DNA of 34,015 nucleotides from Culturomica sp. (GCA_031271755.1 JAISVB010000068.1:1-34015); one strand, 5' to 3'. Numbered from the stretch's first letter, positions 1-8,608 are shown. Numbers and translations are program-made. Notes: a model not told the origin generated them from the letters alone.

Positions 1-481
1 CATCGCTCTGCGGGTGTTCCCCGTAAACGGCGATGACCCGTTTGTGCCCTTCGTCGATCACTGCTTCCGCTTCCCGGCGGATCTCCTCCGCCGACAGGAT
101 GTGCCGTTTTTCCGCTTTGTTTTCGCACCGGAAACCGCAATAGACACAACTGTTCACGCACAGGTTGGAACAGTAGACCGGCGCAAAAAAGACGATCCGG
201 TTGTCGTATACCCGCTTCTTGACCTCCAGAGCCGTCTCCTTCATCTCCTCCAGCAAATCGGGATCCGTTACGTGCAGCAAGACTGCCGTTTCCTCCGTCG
301 ACAGCAACCGGATCTCCAACGATTTTTGCAGGATATCCCGGACCCGGCCGGGGTCGGGAGCAGTAGCCGCCGCCAATTCACCGGCGATTTGTTCTTCGTT
401 AATGAAATCCTTCCCGTTCACCAGAAACCTGTCGATCTCGTCCTGACGGATCACCTGCTTCACCCACTCTTGCACGTTCAT
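1..481 (-). CDS. hydG: [FeFe]-hydrogenase H-cluster maturase HydG, N-terminal part (runs off the window)
   Basis: HydG is a radical-SAM enzyme that splits tyrosine and supplies CO and cyanide for the hydrogenase H-cluster. The frame is open from an ATG at 481 to the window edge (160 codons); the remainder lies outside. The radical-SAM triad CX3CX2C is at C108, C112 and C115, within CVNSCVYCGF. It is preceded by a segment (about 92-104, YDNRIVFFAPVYCSN) and an early FINEE motif (26-30) that are characteristic of HydG. The closest alternative is the paralogue ThiH, which lacks this N-terminal pattern. The gene lies just beyond a terminator hairpin (510-530), so it is probably transcribed separately from the upstream DUF5723 gene. 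Its presence implies an [FeFe] hydrogenase and HydE/HydF elsewhere, hence anaerobic H2 metabolism; that is inference. The family call is firm; completeness cannot be judged. Confidence 0.88.
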   Translation of the reverse strand, partial: MNVQEWVKQVIRQDEIDRFLVNGKDFINEEQIAGELAAATAPDPGRVRDILQKSLEIRLLSTEETAVLLHVTDPDLLEEMKETALEVKKRVYDNRIVFFAPVYCSNLCVNSCVYCGFRCENKAEKRHILSAEEIRREAEAVIDEGHKRVIAVYGEHPQSD

Positions 482-506
482 GTTAAATGTTCTTTGTATT
501 TAAATG

Positions 507-540
507 AAAAAGCTGCCTCCCGGACAGCTTCTTTTGTTTT
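507..540 (-). terminator. Intrinsic terminator after the DUF5723 gene
   Basis: Inverted repeat AAGCTG (510-515) / CAGCTT (525-530) with a 9-nt loop lies right after the stop codon of the DUF5723 gene. On the minus strand it is followed by a short T run. It separates that gene from hydG. Confidence 0.65.
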
Positions 541-545
541 TGCGA

Positions 546-2399
546 TCAGTTTACTTTCAATGCCCATGCATCGTAAAACTGGGAGTACTTGTCCCGGATA
601 TCGAACACCTTTTCCCAAGCCTCCTCCCGGGTGTGGTAGGCAATGGCGCTCACCCGGTGCAGTCCCTGTTCGTTTTGCATGATGACGGAATCGTTAAACC
701 CCATTTTGACCAACCGTTCCCGCAATTTGTCCGCCCGCAGTTTGTTTTGAAAACTGCCGAGGATGACGTGGTACGGCTTGGATATTTCCCCCGCCCCGAT
801 GACGGTTTCCTCTTGTACGTTTGGCAGCAGCACGTCGGTTTCACGGGTTTCCGGTTCGAAAAACTCCTCGATGGCTTTCATGGTTTCCGGTTCCGGAACC
901 GTATCCGGCGGCGCAACCTCCTGCTTTTTGACGGGTACGACGATGGTTTCCAGTATCTCCTCGCTCGTTGCTTTCTTCTTTTTGTCTTTGTGTCCGAACA
1001 GCAGGTTCACACCGAAACGGGCGCTGGTCGATTTAGCGCTGGTATAGTTAGCGCCCAGCGCATTGTCTGTTGCTGCGTAGAGTTGTACCGGCCCCAATTT
1101 GGCGGTAATTCCCACACCCAGATTTACGTAATTTCCCGGCATCACCGTATAGGCTACCGAAGCGCTTACATTCCGGTGGAAGCGGGCGTTGGCCGAAGCG
1201 GTCAGCGAGGGGTAGAGCGTTTTATTCATCAGCGTCATCTCCACCAAACCGCCGACCGACACCAATTTGTGCAGGTCATACGAAGCGCCCAGGTACATTT
1301 TGGAGCGTAACAGGGTGGTGTAGGCGCCCGACTGTTCTTTCAAACGGAAGCAATTTTTAAGGGTATCCACGAGGTCTTCGAAGACATCTTCCAGCGGGGT
1401 GTAGTTCGCGTCGTTCTTATTGCCGCTGTTGGAAGCATCGGCTCCCCGCCAGTCAAAGGTCGTATCCTGCCCGAAGCGGTATCCGGCGCCTCCCCAGCGG
1501 ATAAAACCGAGATCCGTGAGGCTGGCGTGGAGTTTCAGACGTTCGTTGAATTGGTATTCCGCTCCCAGGTCCAGGGCGAAACCGGGATTATCGGAATTCA
1601 AAACCATGGACGAAGAGAAATCGTCCGTATCCGTATCGATGTTGTCCCAATCCAAATAGCCGCCCTCCTGAAGCGTATAGCTCAGGGTTACCGGAGCGGT
1701 CAGCCGGATCTCCTGTTTAGAGTGCAGCCGCAAAGTCTGGCCGGGGCCGCTCTGTACGCTGCCGCTGCCGTCTATGTTGACCTCCGATTTGGTAAGCTGT
1801 GCGTTGGCAACCCCCAGCAGGAATTTAGCCCGCGCTCCGAACGTCCACTTTTCGTTTACTTTTTTGGAAAGCCCCACGGCAAATTCTTCATATGCCCGGG
1901 CCGTTAATCCGATACCGCCCAACGAAAAATTCTGTCCGATGTACGGAGCGTTCCCGTTTTTCAGGAAGGTGAAAAAGCCTTTGTCGATCCCGAAAAGCAT
2001 TTCGTTTTTCTGCGTGGCGTCTACGGTGAGGTACCAATTGTTTTTCAGGCGCACCCCTACCGTCAGCAGGGAGTTTTCGTTGGTCAGCCCGATAAAGTTA
2101 TGCTTCCGCAGTTTTTGGTACATCCGGTCAAAGTCGAATACTAAGGAGTCGGTGCCGTTGTTTTTTTTCCGGATCAGATCCTTCACGGCAAAGGAGGAGT
2201 TAAGATAGTTGACAGATACACCGCTTAAAACCGGCAATCCGACCCATACGCCGTATTCCGGCTGGTATGCCGGATTCAACCGCACCCGCTGGGGAAGGTT
2301 GGACAAATGGTACGAAACATTGTTCCCATCCTGACCGTTTGCAATACCCGTCAGCAACAAAAAGGCTAACAACGCGCTTGCATAAAACTTTATCTTCAT
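546..2399 (-). CDS. DUF5723 family outer-membrane-type protein with C-terminal SPOR domain
   Basis: 617 residues with a signal peptide at the N-terminus (hydrophobic LLAFLLLTGIANG, about 9-22). Residues about 30-460 match the Bacteroidota DUF5723 family: an early NPAYQPEYGVWVGLPVLSG-type stretch and alternating beta-rich segments, consistent with an outer-membrane barrel of the PorV/PorP sort. A linker rich in Lys, Glu and Pro follows (about 470-535), then a SPOR domain (541-617, starting KPYHVILGSF). SPOR domains bind denuded peptidoglycan glycan strands, so the protein could tie the outer membrane to septal or remodelling peptidoglycan; this role is inferred. No molecular function is established for DUF5723 that I can cite. 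A -7-like element lies just upstream (2428-2435) and a terminator downstream (510-530), indicating a single-gene unit. Confidence 0.82.
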   Translation of the reverse strand: MKIKFYASALLAFLLLTGIANGQDGNNVSYHLSNLPQRVRLNPAYQPEYGVWVGLPVLSGVSVNYLNSSFAVKDLIRKKNNGTDSLVFDFDRMYQKLRKHNFIGLTNENSLLTVGVRLKNNWYLTVDATQKNEMLFGIDKGFFTFLKNGNAPYIGQNFSLGGIGLTARAYEEFAVGLSKKVNEKWTFGARAKFLLGVANAQLTKSEVNIDGSGSVQSGPGQTLRLHSKQEIRLTAPVTLSYTLQEGGYLDWDNIDTDTDDFSSSMVLNSDNPGFALDLGAEYQFNERLKLHASLTDLGFIRWGGAGYRFGQDTTFDWRGADASNSGNKNDANYTPLEDVFEDLVDTLKNCFRLKEQSGAYTTLLRSKMYLGASYDLHKLVSVGGLVEMTLMNKTLYPSLTASANARFHRNVSASVAYTVMPGNYVNLGVGITAKLGPVQLYAATDNALGANYTSAKSTSARFGVNLLFGHKDKKKKATSEEILETIVVPVKKQEVAPPDTVPEPETMKAIEEFFEPETRETDVLLPNVQEETVIGAGEISKPYHVILGSFQNKLRADKLRERLVKMGFNDSVIMQNEQGLHRVSAIAYHTREEAWEKVFDIRDKYSQFYDAWALKVN

Positions 2400-2427
2400 A
2401 AGTGATAAGAATTTACAATTGAAAAAG

Positions 2428-2458
2428 CAAATCTATGCTAATAATTCAATAAAAACAA
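2428..2458 (-). promoter_or_regulatory. Bacteroidota-type promoter for the DUF5723 gene
   Basis: On the minus strand, TAGATTTG at 2435-2428 matches the -7 consensus TAnnTTTG. A TTG at 2458-2456 lies 20 bp upstream, as expected for the -33 element. The start codon is about 30 nt downstream of the -7 element. Confidence 0.6.
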
Positions 2459-2475
2459 CATACGGCTGAAAAAAG

Positions 2476-2796
2476 TTATAAATTAAAGCCCAGTTCCAAA
2501 CGGGCAGCCTCGCTCATTCTGTCGGGACTCCAGGCCGGTTCGAAAACCAGATCTACCGTTACGCTGTCGATCCCTTCGATCTCCTTGACCGCGTCGTGCA
2601 CCTGTTGCACGATCTCGTCCGCAATGGGGCATCCCGGAGCTGTCAGTGTCATCCGGACCAGCACTTCGGAAGTTTTGGGGAATTCGATGTCGTAGATCAA
2701 TCCCAATTCCCAGATGTCTACCGGTATTTCCGGGTCGTACACCGTGTGCAATTTTTCAATGACCAATTGTTTCAGTATGTTTTCCTGTTCCGGCAT
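2476..2796 (-). CDS. DUF59/MIP18 family Fe-S assembly protein (SufT-like), last gene of the suf operon
   Basis: 106 residues, essentially one MIP18/DUF59 domain. Family signatures are visible: DPEIPVDIWELGLIYDI (21-37) and TAPGCPIAD with the conserved cysteine at C56. DUF59 proteins act in Fe-S cluster maturation or carrier steps; in Bacteroidota and Firmicutes such a gene often sits in or next to suf. Here it is 26 bp downstream of sufE on the same strand, so it is almost certainly co-transcribed. It is the short, single-domain form, without the P-loop NTPase found in Mrp/ApbC proteins. Family assignment is strong; the exact step it serves is inferred from context. No convincing terminator hairpin was seen in the 76 bp after its stop codon. 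Confidence 0.88.
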   Translation of the reverse strand: MPEQENILKQLVIEKLHTVYDPEIPVDIWELGLIYDIEFPKTSEVLVRMTLTAPGCPIADEIVQQVHDAVKEIEGIDSVTVDLVFEPAWSPDRMSEAARLELGFNL

Positions 2797-2822
2797 CTTC
2801 GGGGAATTTTAAAGGGAGACAT

Positions 2823-3242
2823 TTACGATCCGGCAGTCAGAGCGATGGCATACAGCTTGATCTGCTTCACCATGGAGAGCAAACCGTTGGAGCGGGTGGG
2901 AGAGAGGTGTTGGGACAGTCCGATCTCCTCTATGAATTTCAGGTCGGCGGCGGCGATATCCTGCGGTTTTTCACCGGAAAACACCCGGATCAGCAAAGCG
3001 GCGATCCCTTTGGTGATGATGGCGTCGCTGTCTGCCGAAAACCAGAGGCGCCCCTCTTTCAGTTCCGCATGGAACCACACCCTCGACTGACACCCTTTGA
3101 TGAGGTTCTCGTCTGTTTTATACTGCTCGTCCAGCGGAGGCAATGCTGTCCCCAACTCGATCAGGTAGGCGTATTTGTCCATCCAGTCGTCAAAAACCGC
3201 GAACTCCTCTACGATCTCCTGTTCTTTTTCCTGTATTGTCAT
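2823..3242 (-). CDS. sufE: SufE sulfur-acceptor protein for SufS
   Basis: 139 residues, the usual SufE length. SufE takes persulfide sulfur from the cysteine desulfurase SufS and passes it to the SufBCD scaffold. The acceptor cysteine is C51 in the motif LIKGCQSRVW, the same position as in Escherichia coli SufE. The C-terminal helix region (about 100-139, including SPTRSNGL) also fits the family. The gene lies between sufS (77 bp upstream) and DUF59 (26 bp downstream). The wider gap to sufS contains a -7-like element (3272-3279), so sufE-DUF59 may also be transcribed on its own. The start ATG at 3242 gives a normal N-terminus. Confidence 0.93.
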   Translation of the reverse strand: MTIQEKEQEIVEEFAVFDDWMDKYAYLIELGTALPPLDEQYKTDENLIKGCQSRVWFHAELKEGRLWFSADSDAIITKGIAALLIRVFSGEKPQDIAAADLKFIEEIGLSQHLSPTRSNGLLSMVKQIKLYAIALTAGS

Positions 3243-3271
3243 CTATCGTAACCGTACTGTTCTTCGAAGCA

Positions 3272-3279
3272 CAAAGGTA
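3272..3279 (-). promoter_or_regulatory. Possible internal promoter before sufE
   Basis: Minus-strand TACCTTTG (3279-3272) matches TAnnTTTG in the 77-bp gap between sufS and sufE. No good -33 element was found at the expected distance, so this is tentative. Confidence 0.3.
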
Positions 3280-3319
3280 CGACGGAATTTCAACATATTC
3301 GCTATTTCACAGGCATTTT

Positions 3320-4549
3320 TCAGGCGTTCCCCGCTCCGAGCAACGTCTCGATTTTCCGGATGGCTTCGCAAAAAACGTCGATCTCCTCGCGGGTGTTGTA
3401 CATGGCGAAGGAGGCGCGGGCCATGCCGTGTACCCCGTAATGCTGCATGACAGGCTCCGCACACAGTTGCCCTGTCCGGATCGCAATGCCCATCCGGTCC
3501 AGCAGTGTTCCCACATCCAGCGGATGGATCTTTCCCACCTGAAAAGAGATCAGGGCGGTCTTTTCGGGCGCCGTCCCGAAGATCCGGAAGCCGGATATCT
3601 CCTGCAACCGGCCGGTGGCGTATTTCAGTAACTCTTCTTCGTACGCCCCGATGGCTTTCAAACCGATCCCGCCGACGTATTTCAACGCCTCTCCCAAACC
3701 GATGATACCGATAAAGTCGGGCGTTCCCGCTTCAAATTTAAAGGGCAGGTCGTTGTAAATGGTTTTCTCGAAGCGCACCTCCCGGATCATCTCCCCTCCT
3801 CCCTGCCAGGGCGGCATCTCCTCCAGCAGCGCCTCTTTCCCGTACAGCACCCCGACGCCGGTCGGGCCGTAAATTTTGTGCCCGGAAAATGCCAGGAAAT
3901 CACAGTCCAAAGCCTGTACGTCGATTTCTGTGTGGGCGATGGATTGGGCGGCATCTACCAATACTTTGGCGCCGGCGGCGTGTGCTTTTTCAATGATCTT
4001 TTTGACCGGATTCACCGTCCCGAGCACGTTTGAAGCGTGCACCACGCCGACCAATTTAACCCGGCCGGCCAGCAAACGGTCTAACTCCTCCAGGTTCAAC
4101 ACCCCGTCGTCCGTGAATGGAAGCACCTTCAAAACAGCTCCTTTCCGTTCGCACAGCATTTGCCACGGAACAATGTCGGCGTGGTGCTCCATCTCCGTGA
4201 CCAAAATCTCGTCCCCTTTCCCGATAAACCGTTCCCCGAAGGAGTAAGCCACCAGATTGATGCTCTCCGTGGCGCCCCGCGTAAAGATGATCTCTTTTTC
4301 GGAAGCAGCCCGGATAAAATCCCGCACCGTTCTTCTGGATTCTTCGTTGGCATCTGTACAGATGTTGCTGAGGTGGTGCACGCCCCGGTGGACGTTAGCG
4401 TTCCGGTTTAGGTAGTATTCGTCCATTTTTTCGACGACCCGGGCGGGACGCTGTGAAGTAGCCCCGTTATCAAAGTATATCAACGGTTTGCCGTAAATTT
4501 CCCGTTTCAGGATGGGGAAACCGGCCCGGATCTTTTCGACGTCAAACAT
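3320..4549 (-). CDS. sufS: Cysteine desulfurase SufS
   Basis: 409 residues, a class-V aminotransferase fold. It releases sulfur from L-cysteine, forming alanine and a protein persulfide. The PLP lysine is K225 in FSGHKIYGPTG, and the persulfide cysteine is C363 in RTGQLCAEPVM, as in group II desulfurases (the SufS type, which needs SufE). Other family marks are the N-terminal YFDNGATSQRP (25-35), NVHRGVHHLS (52-61) and THADIVPW-like EHHADIVPW (121-129). It is 12 bp downstream of sufD and upstream of sufE in the same operon. A NifS/IscS assignment is excluded by the C363 context and the neighbours. All key residues are present, so it should be active. Confidence 0.96.
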   Translation of the reverse strand: MFDVEKIRAGFPILKREIYGKPLIYFDNGATSQRPARVVEKMDEYYLNRNANVHRGVHHLSNICTDANEESRRTVRDFIRAASEKEIIFTRGATESINLVAYSFGERFIGKGDEILVTEMEHHADIVPWQMLCERKGAVLKVLPFTDDGVLNLEELDRLLAGRVKLVGVVHASNVLGTVNPVKKIIEKAHAAGAKVLVDAAQSIAHTEIDVQALDCDFLAFSGHKIYGPTGVGVLYGKEALLEEMPPWQGGGEMIREVRFEKTIYNDLPFKFEAGTPDFIGIIGLGEALKYVGGIGLKAIGAYEEELLKYATGRLQEISGFRIFGTAPEKTALISFQVGKIHPLDVGTLLDRMGIAIRTGQLCAEPVMQHYGVHGMARASFAMYNTREEIDVFCEAIRKIETLLGAGNA

Positions 4550-4561
4550 AGTCTGTAACTC

Positions 4562-5926
4562 TTATTTCTTGCACTGCATTATACAGTTGTGGCATTTGGA
4601 AAGTTCGCCCCGCAGCCGTTTTTCGATCAGTTCGTCGATCTCTTCCCGCAACGGCTCCAGTTTGACCCGCCGGATGACGTCGTGGGCAAAGCCGAACATC
4701 AGCATCGTCCGCGCCTCGGTTTCCCCGATCCCCCGGGAGCGGAGGTAGAAGAGCGCCTCTTCGTCCATCTGGCCGACCGTGGCTCCGTGGCTGCATTTCA
4801 CATCGTCTGCGTCGATGATCAGTTGCGGCTTGCTGTTGATCCGGGCCGTATCCGTCAGGAGCAGGTTGTTGTTCGCCTGGAAGGATTCCGTTCGCTGCGC
4901 ATGGGGTTCCACCCGGACGCACCCGGAAAAATTGGCGATGGAAGCGTCGTCCAGCACCCCTTTGAAATGCTGGCGGCTGGTGCAGTCCGGAGCGGCATGC
5001 TCTACGTACGTGCAGGTATCTGCGTGCTGGCTTTTGTCTAAGATGTAGACCCCGTAGAGGTTGCAGGTTCCGCCGGCGCCTTCCAAACGGACGTATTGGT
5101 TGTTCCGGATCAATCCCCCGTACAGGGTCGCCGTATTGCTTTCGAAAAAGGAGTCCCGCTGTTGCGAAACAAACAGGGAGTTGATCAGCGCCGTTCCCAG
5201 ATACTGGTTCTGCACTTGGTAGTAGTCGGTTTTCGCCCCCTCTTCCAAACGGAGTTCGGTGACGGCGTTCAGCAGGAAATAGTGGTCGGAAAGCGTGTGT
5301 TCGCACACCACGATCCGGGCTTCCGCCCTTTTCCCCACCACGATCAGGTTCCGCTGGAAAGTCATCAGATCACGTTCTCCCCGGAGAAAGTTGATCAGTT
5401 GCAGGGGGCGTTCCAGCACCACCCCGTCGGGAATGTAAACAAATACCCCGTCCTGGGCGAAAGCTGTATTCAGGAAAACCAGGCTGTCTTTTTGACCCGG
5501 GAAGGTATAGCGGTTGTAGTGTTTTGCCAGCAGATCACCGTGTTGCAGGGCGGCTTCCCGCAGGCTGCACACGATCACCCCGTCCGGCAGATCTTCCCGG
5601 GCGTTGTTTTCACAGCCATGCCCGTTCAATGTCAGCACCGTCCAGGCGGCCAGATCCCGGGCGGCGCACCGGAAAGCGTCGTTGAGGTCCGATGGACGGA
5701 GCGTCTCCCTTTTCAATACGGCGGCATACTCCCGGCCGAATACCGGCAGCAGGTCGGTGTAGCGGTACTCCTCCGTCCCGCAGGGGATGCCCCCGGCTTT
5801 TTCAAAAGCGGCAAAAGCCTCCTCCCGGTAAGCGTTGACGATCCCGGCGCCGCCTTCGTCCAGCACTTTCCGGCCTTCGTGAAAAAGGGTGCGGAGGTCG
5901 TGGTTGATCGTGTCGGATAAAGCCAT
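4562..5926 (-). CDS. sufD: SufD, Fe-S scaffold subunit of SufBC2D
   Basis: About 454 residues. SufD pairs with SufB and two SufC ATPases to assemble Fe-S clusters. The conserved C-terminal core is clear: IIDADDVKCSHGATVGQMDEE-like sequence around residue 380, where H380 matches the histidine needed for cluster assembly in E. coli SufD (H360). It is followed by LFYLRSRGI and the helical MLMFGFAHDV region. I chose the ATG at 5926, whose A is shared with the sufC stop codon (TGATG); a GTG one codon upstream at 5929 is possible. Unusual detail: the last eleven residues are KCHNCIMQCKK, giving three clustered cysteines (CX2CX3C). Tight spacing to sufC and sufS supports translational coupling. Confidence 0.94.
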   Translation of the reverse strand: MALSDTINHDLRTLFHEGRKVLDEGGAGIVNAYREEAFAAFEKAGGIPCGTEEYRYTDLLPVFGREYAAVLKRETLRPSDLNDAFRCAARDLAAWTVLTLNGHGCENNAREDLPDGVIVCSLREAALQHGDLLAKHYNRYTFPGQKDSLVFLNTAFAQDGVFVYIPDGVVLERPLQLINFLRGERDLMTFQRNLIVVGKRAEARIVVCEHTLSDHYFLLNAVTELRLEEGAKTDYYQVQNQYLGTALINSLFVSQQRDSFFESNTATLYGGLIRNNQYVRLEGAGGTCNLYGVYILDKSQHADTCTYVEHAAPDCTSRQHFKGVLDDASIANFSGCVRVEPHAQRTESFQANNNLLLTDTARINSKPQLIIDADDVKCSHGATVGQMDEEALFYLRSRGIGETEARTMLMFGFAHDVIRRVKLEPLREEIDELIEKRLRGELSKCHNCIMQCKK

Positions 5927-6687
5927 CACTTCCCTTTCGTTTCGTTCTTGATCCAGTCGTACCCTTTCTGTTCCAATTCGGCCACCAGCTCTTTGCCGGC
6001 CGTTTTGACGATCTGCCCGTCGTAGAGGACATGCACCACGTCGGGCACGATGTAATCCAACAACCGCTGGTAATGGGTGATCACGATCGTGGCGTTGTCC
6101 GGCCGTTTCAGTTGGTTGACCCCCCGGGCTACCGTACGCAGGGCGTCGATATCGAGGCCGGAATCGGTTTCGTCCAAAATGGACAACAGAGGCTCCAGTA
6201 CGGCCATCTGAAAGATTTCGTTCCGCTTTTTCTCTCCCCCGGAAAAACCTTCGTTCAGGGAGCGGTTCAGCAACTTGCTGTCGATGCCCACCAGCTCCAT
6301 CTTCTCCCGGATCATCTTTAAAAACTCCCCGGCCGGATAAGGCGGTTGGCCGCGGTATTTCCGGATCTCGTTCACCGCTGTTTTCAGAAAATTGACGGTG
6401 CTCACCCCGGGGATCTCCACCGGGTATTGAAAGCTGAGGAAAATTCCCTCCCGGGCCCTCTCCTCCGCCGGCAGCGCCAGCAGCTCCTTTCCGTTGAACT
6501 CTACCGTTCCGGCTGTTACCTCAAACCGCTCCCGTCCGGCCAACACGGCGGACAAGGTGCTTTTCCCGGCGCCGTTGGGGCCCATGATGGCGTGCACCTC
6601 TCCGGCTTTCACTTCTAAATCGACCCCTTTCAGGATCTCTTTGCCTTCCACGTTGGCGTGCAAGTTTTTGATCTGTAACAAGCTCAT
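5926..6687 (-). CDS. sufC: SufC, ABC-type ATPase of the SUF machinery
   Basis: 253 residues from the ATG at 6687 (MSLLQIKNLHANVEG); an in-frame ATG 93 bp further upstream would overlap sufB and add a non-family N-terminus, so it was rejected. Walker A is GPNGAGKST (36-44), the Q-loop is near FQYPVEIPGV (86-95), the ABC signature is FSGGEKKR (148-155), Walker B is SILDETDSGLD (169-179) and the H-loop histidine is H205 (ITHYQRLL). These match SufC rather than a transporter ATPase, and no permease is nearby. ATP hydrolysis drives the conformational change of SufBD during cluster assembly. It starts 37 bp after sufB and overlaps the start of sufD. Confidence 0.96.
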   Translation of the reverse strand: MSLLQIKNLHANVEGKEILKGVDLEVKAGEVHAIMGPNGAGKSTLSAVLAGRERFEVTAGTVEFNGKELLALPAEERAREGIFLSFQYPVEIPGVSTVNFLKTAVNEIRKYRGQPPYPAGEFLKMIREKMELVGIDSKLLNRSLNEGFSGGEKKRNEIFQMAVLEPLLSILDETDSGLDIDALRTVARGVNQLKRPDNATIVITHYQRLLDYIVPDVVHVLYDGQIVKTAGKELVAELEQKGYDWIKNETKGK

Positions 6688-6724
6688 GGTATCTTTGTTA
6701 TGCGTTGTTTCTTTTGGTTCGTCC

Positions 6725-8185
6725 CTATCCGATGCTTCCCTCCAAACTGATCTGCAATAGTTTCTGCGCTTCCACGGCAAATTCCATCGGCATCTTGTTG
6801 AGCACGTCTCCGGCGTACCCTTTGATGATCAACCCGACCGCATCTTCCGAGGAGATCCCCCGCTGGTTGCAGTAAAAGATCTGATCCTCTCCGATCCGGG
6901 AAGTGGTCGCTTCGTGCTCTACCCGGGCTGTCGAGTTCTCCACCTCCAAATACGGGAAAGTATGCGCCCCGCACCGATCCCCCAGCAAGAGCGAGTCGCA
7001 CTGGGAATAATTCCGGGCGTTTTTGCAGTTCCTGGTCACCTTCACCAATCCCCGGTAGGAGTTGCTGCTGTGTCCGGCCGATATGCCTTTGGAAACGATC
7101 CGGCTGCGGGTGTTGTTGCCGATGTGGATCATCTTGGTTCCGGTATCCGCCTGCTGGTAGTTGTTGGTAACGGCGACGGAGTAAAATTCGCTGACCGATC
7201 CGTCCCCCTTCAGGATGGTGCCGGGGTATTTCCAGGTAATGGCCGATCCGGTTTCCACCTGCGCCCAGATCAGGCGGGCGTTCTCTCCCTTGCAGATCCC
7301 CCTCTTGGTCACAAAGTTGTAAATCCCTCCCTTGCCCTCTTTGTCGCCCGGATACCAGTTCTGCACCGTGCTGTACTTCACTTCGGCGTTTTTTTCGATA
7401 ACGATCTCCACGATCGCGGCATGCAACTGGTTCTCGTCCCGTTGCGGAGCCGTGCACCCCTCTAAATAACTGACGTAACTCTCCTCCTCCGCCACGATCA
7501 GGGTGCGTTCGAACTGCCCTGTTTTGGCGGCGTTGATCCGGAAATAGGTGGAGAGTTCCATGGGGCAGCGCACCCCTTTGGGGATGTACACAAAAGAGCC
7601 GTCGCTGAAAACAGCGGAGTTCAACGCGGCGAAAAAGTTGTCCCCGAAGGGCACCACCGTGCCTAAGTATTTTTTTACCAGGTCGGGGTGTTCCCGCACC
7701 GCTTCCGAAAAGGAGCAAAAAATGACGCCCCGCTCCGCCAGCGCCTCTTTGAAGGTCGTTTTCACGGAAACGCTGTCCATGACCGCATCCACGGCCACGC
7801 CGGAGAGCGCTTTCTGTTCGTTGAGCGGAATGCCCAATTTGTCGAAGGTCGCTTTCAGTTCCGGATCCACCTCTTCCCACTCCTTTTTGGCTTCCTGTTT
7901 GGGGGCGGCGTAATAGATGATATCCTGGTAATCGATCTCCGGCACGGAGAGTTGCGCCCATTGCGGCATCTTCATGGTGAGCCATTTGCGGTATGCTTTC
8001 AGCCGGAACTCCAGCAACCACTCCGGCTCTCCCTTTTTGGCCGAAATGGTCCGGACAACCTCCTCGCTCAATCCTTTGGCGATGGTTTCGGTCTCCACAT
8101 CGGTCACGAATCCGTATTTGTATTCGCTTCCGGTCACCTCCTGCAATATAGTGTCCTGTTTGCTATCCATATATTTTCTGTCCAT
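6725..8185 (-). CDS. sufB: SufB, Fe-S scaffold subunit
   Basis: 486 residues, first gene of the suf operon. SufB receives sulfur from SufE and builds the nascent cluster. Typical blocks are visible: [14 protein letters not shown] (N-terminal third), [33 protein letters not shown] (the central core) and the C-terminal [11 protein letters not shown], whose cysteine (about C439) corresponds to the essential C405 of E. coli SufB. I chose the ATG at 8185 because a GGAGG lies at 8203-8199, 13 nt upstream. An ATG at 8170 is a plausible alternative; the longer frame from 8227 has a non-family N-terminus. The family length of about 480 fits either. A promoter-like element lies at 8262-8255. Confidence 0.95.
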   Translation of the reverse strand: MDRKYMDSKQDTILQEVTGSEYKYGFVTDVETETIAKGLSEEVVRTISAKKGEPEWLLEFRLKAYRKWLTMKMPQWAQLSVPEIDYQDIIYYAAPKQEAKKEWEEVDPELKATFDKLGIPLNEQKALSGVAVDAVMDSVSVKTTFKEALAERGVIFCSFSEAVREHPDLVKKYLGTVVPFGDNFFAALNSAVFSDGSFVYIPKGVRCPMELSTYFRINAAKTGQFERTLIVAEEESYVSYLEGCTAPQRDENQLHAAIVEIVIEKNAEVKYSTVQNWYPGDKEGKGGIYNFVTKRGICKGENARLIWAQVETGSAITWKYPGTILKGDGSVSEFYSVAVTNNYQQADTGTKMIHIGNNTRSRIVSKGISAGHSSNSYRGLVKVTRNCKNARNYSQCDSLLLGDRCGAHTFPYLEVENSTARVEHEATTSRIGEDQIFYCNQRGISSEDAVGLIIKGYAGDVLNKMPMEFAVEAQKLLQISLEGSIG

Positions 8186-8254
8186 AAACGGTTCTTTGCC
8201 TCCGGATGTACGCTTTTTCCGGCCCAATCGTTAGAGCCTCCGTTCAGGAAATTG

Positions 8255-8262
8255 CAAAAATA
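8255..8262 (-). promoter_or_regulatory. Probable suf operon promoter (-7 element)
   Basis: Minus-strand TATTTTTG (8262-8255) matches TAnnTTTG about 70 nt upstream of sufB. A TTTG at 8280-8277 lies only 14 bp upstream, shorter than the usual 19-21 bp, so the -33 element is uncertain. Sequence between here and the ATG would be the leader and carries the GGAGG at 8203-8199. Confidence 0.45.
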
Positions 8263-8375
8263 GAAAAATTGTACAACAAACCCGTTACGAATGGCCGGTT
8301 CTTTCAGATCAACCGCACGAATACTTGTTCTTTATCCGTCATCGCTCCGGTCAAACACACCAAAACATATTCTAC

Positions 8376-8430
8376 CTGTTGTGCATTTTAACAGATGTAT
8401 AAAAAAGTTGTTTCTGTTATGGAGTAACAG
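8376..8430. repeat. Two nearby CTGTT...AACAG inverted repeats
   Basis: CTGTT (8376-8380) pairs with AACAG (8390-8394), and CTGTTA (8414-8419) pairs with TAACAG (8425-8430) across a 5-nt spacer. The same half-site used twice within 55 bp could be a protein-binding site or part of an element end. Function unknown. Confidence 0.35.
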
Positions 8431-8516
8431 GCAAAATGAGAATTTTTCAATAGACATCAAAACCAAAATTTCCACACAGGACTGGTTCGCCCTTAAACGT
8501 ATCCCTGCCGAACAGG

Positions 8517-8608
8517 GAAGTAAAACGCCGCCAAACTACGAAGTAAAACAAAGCCAAATCTGGAAGTAAAAACTTGCCAAAGTCCGAAGTAATCCATATC
8601 GTTTGCTC
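8517..8608. repeat. Four 23-bp direct repeats (iteron-like)
   Basis: GAAGTAAAAC/A starts at 8517, 8540 and 8563, each followed after four bases by CCAAA, and a decayed fourth copy (GAAGTAA) starts at 8586. Spacing is exactly 23 bp throughout. Such arrays occur as plasmid iterons or as multiple terminal repeats of some insertion sequences (for example the IS21 family). They end right where the MobC-like frame opens. Confidence 0.7.

Noticed and set aside
1-481. ThiH instead of HydG
   Set aside because: The N-terminal FINEE and YDNRIVFFAPVY features fit HydG; no thi genes are adjacent.
6684-8021. Long alternative frame (445 codons) inside sufB
   Set aside because: It is the same strand, shifted frame of sufB, with no family resemblance and an Arg/Gly-rich composition typical of a shadow frame in GC-rich coding DNA.
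8517-8608. CRISPR array
   Set aside because: The 23-bp period has no room for spacers; the repeats are contiguous and degenerate, and no cas gene is present.
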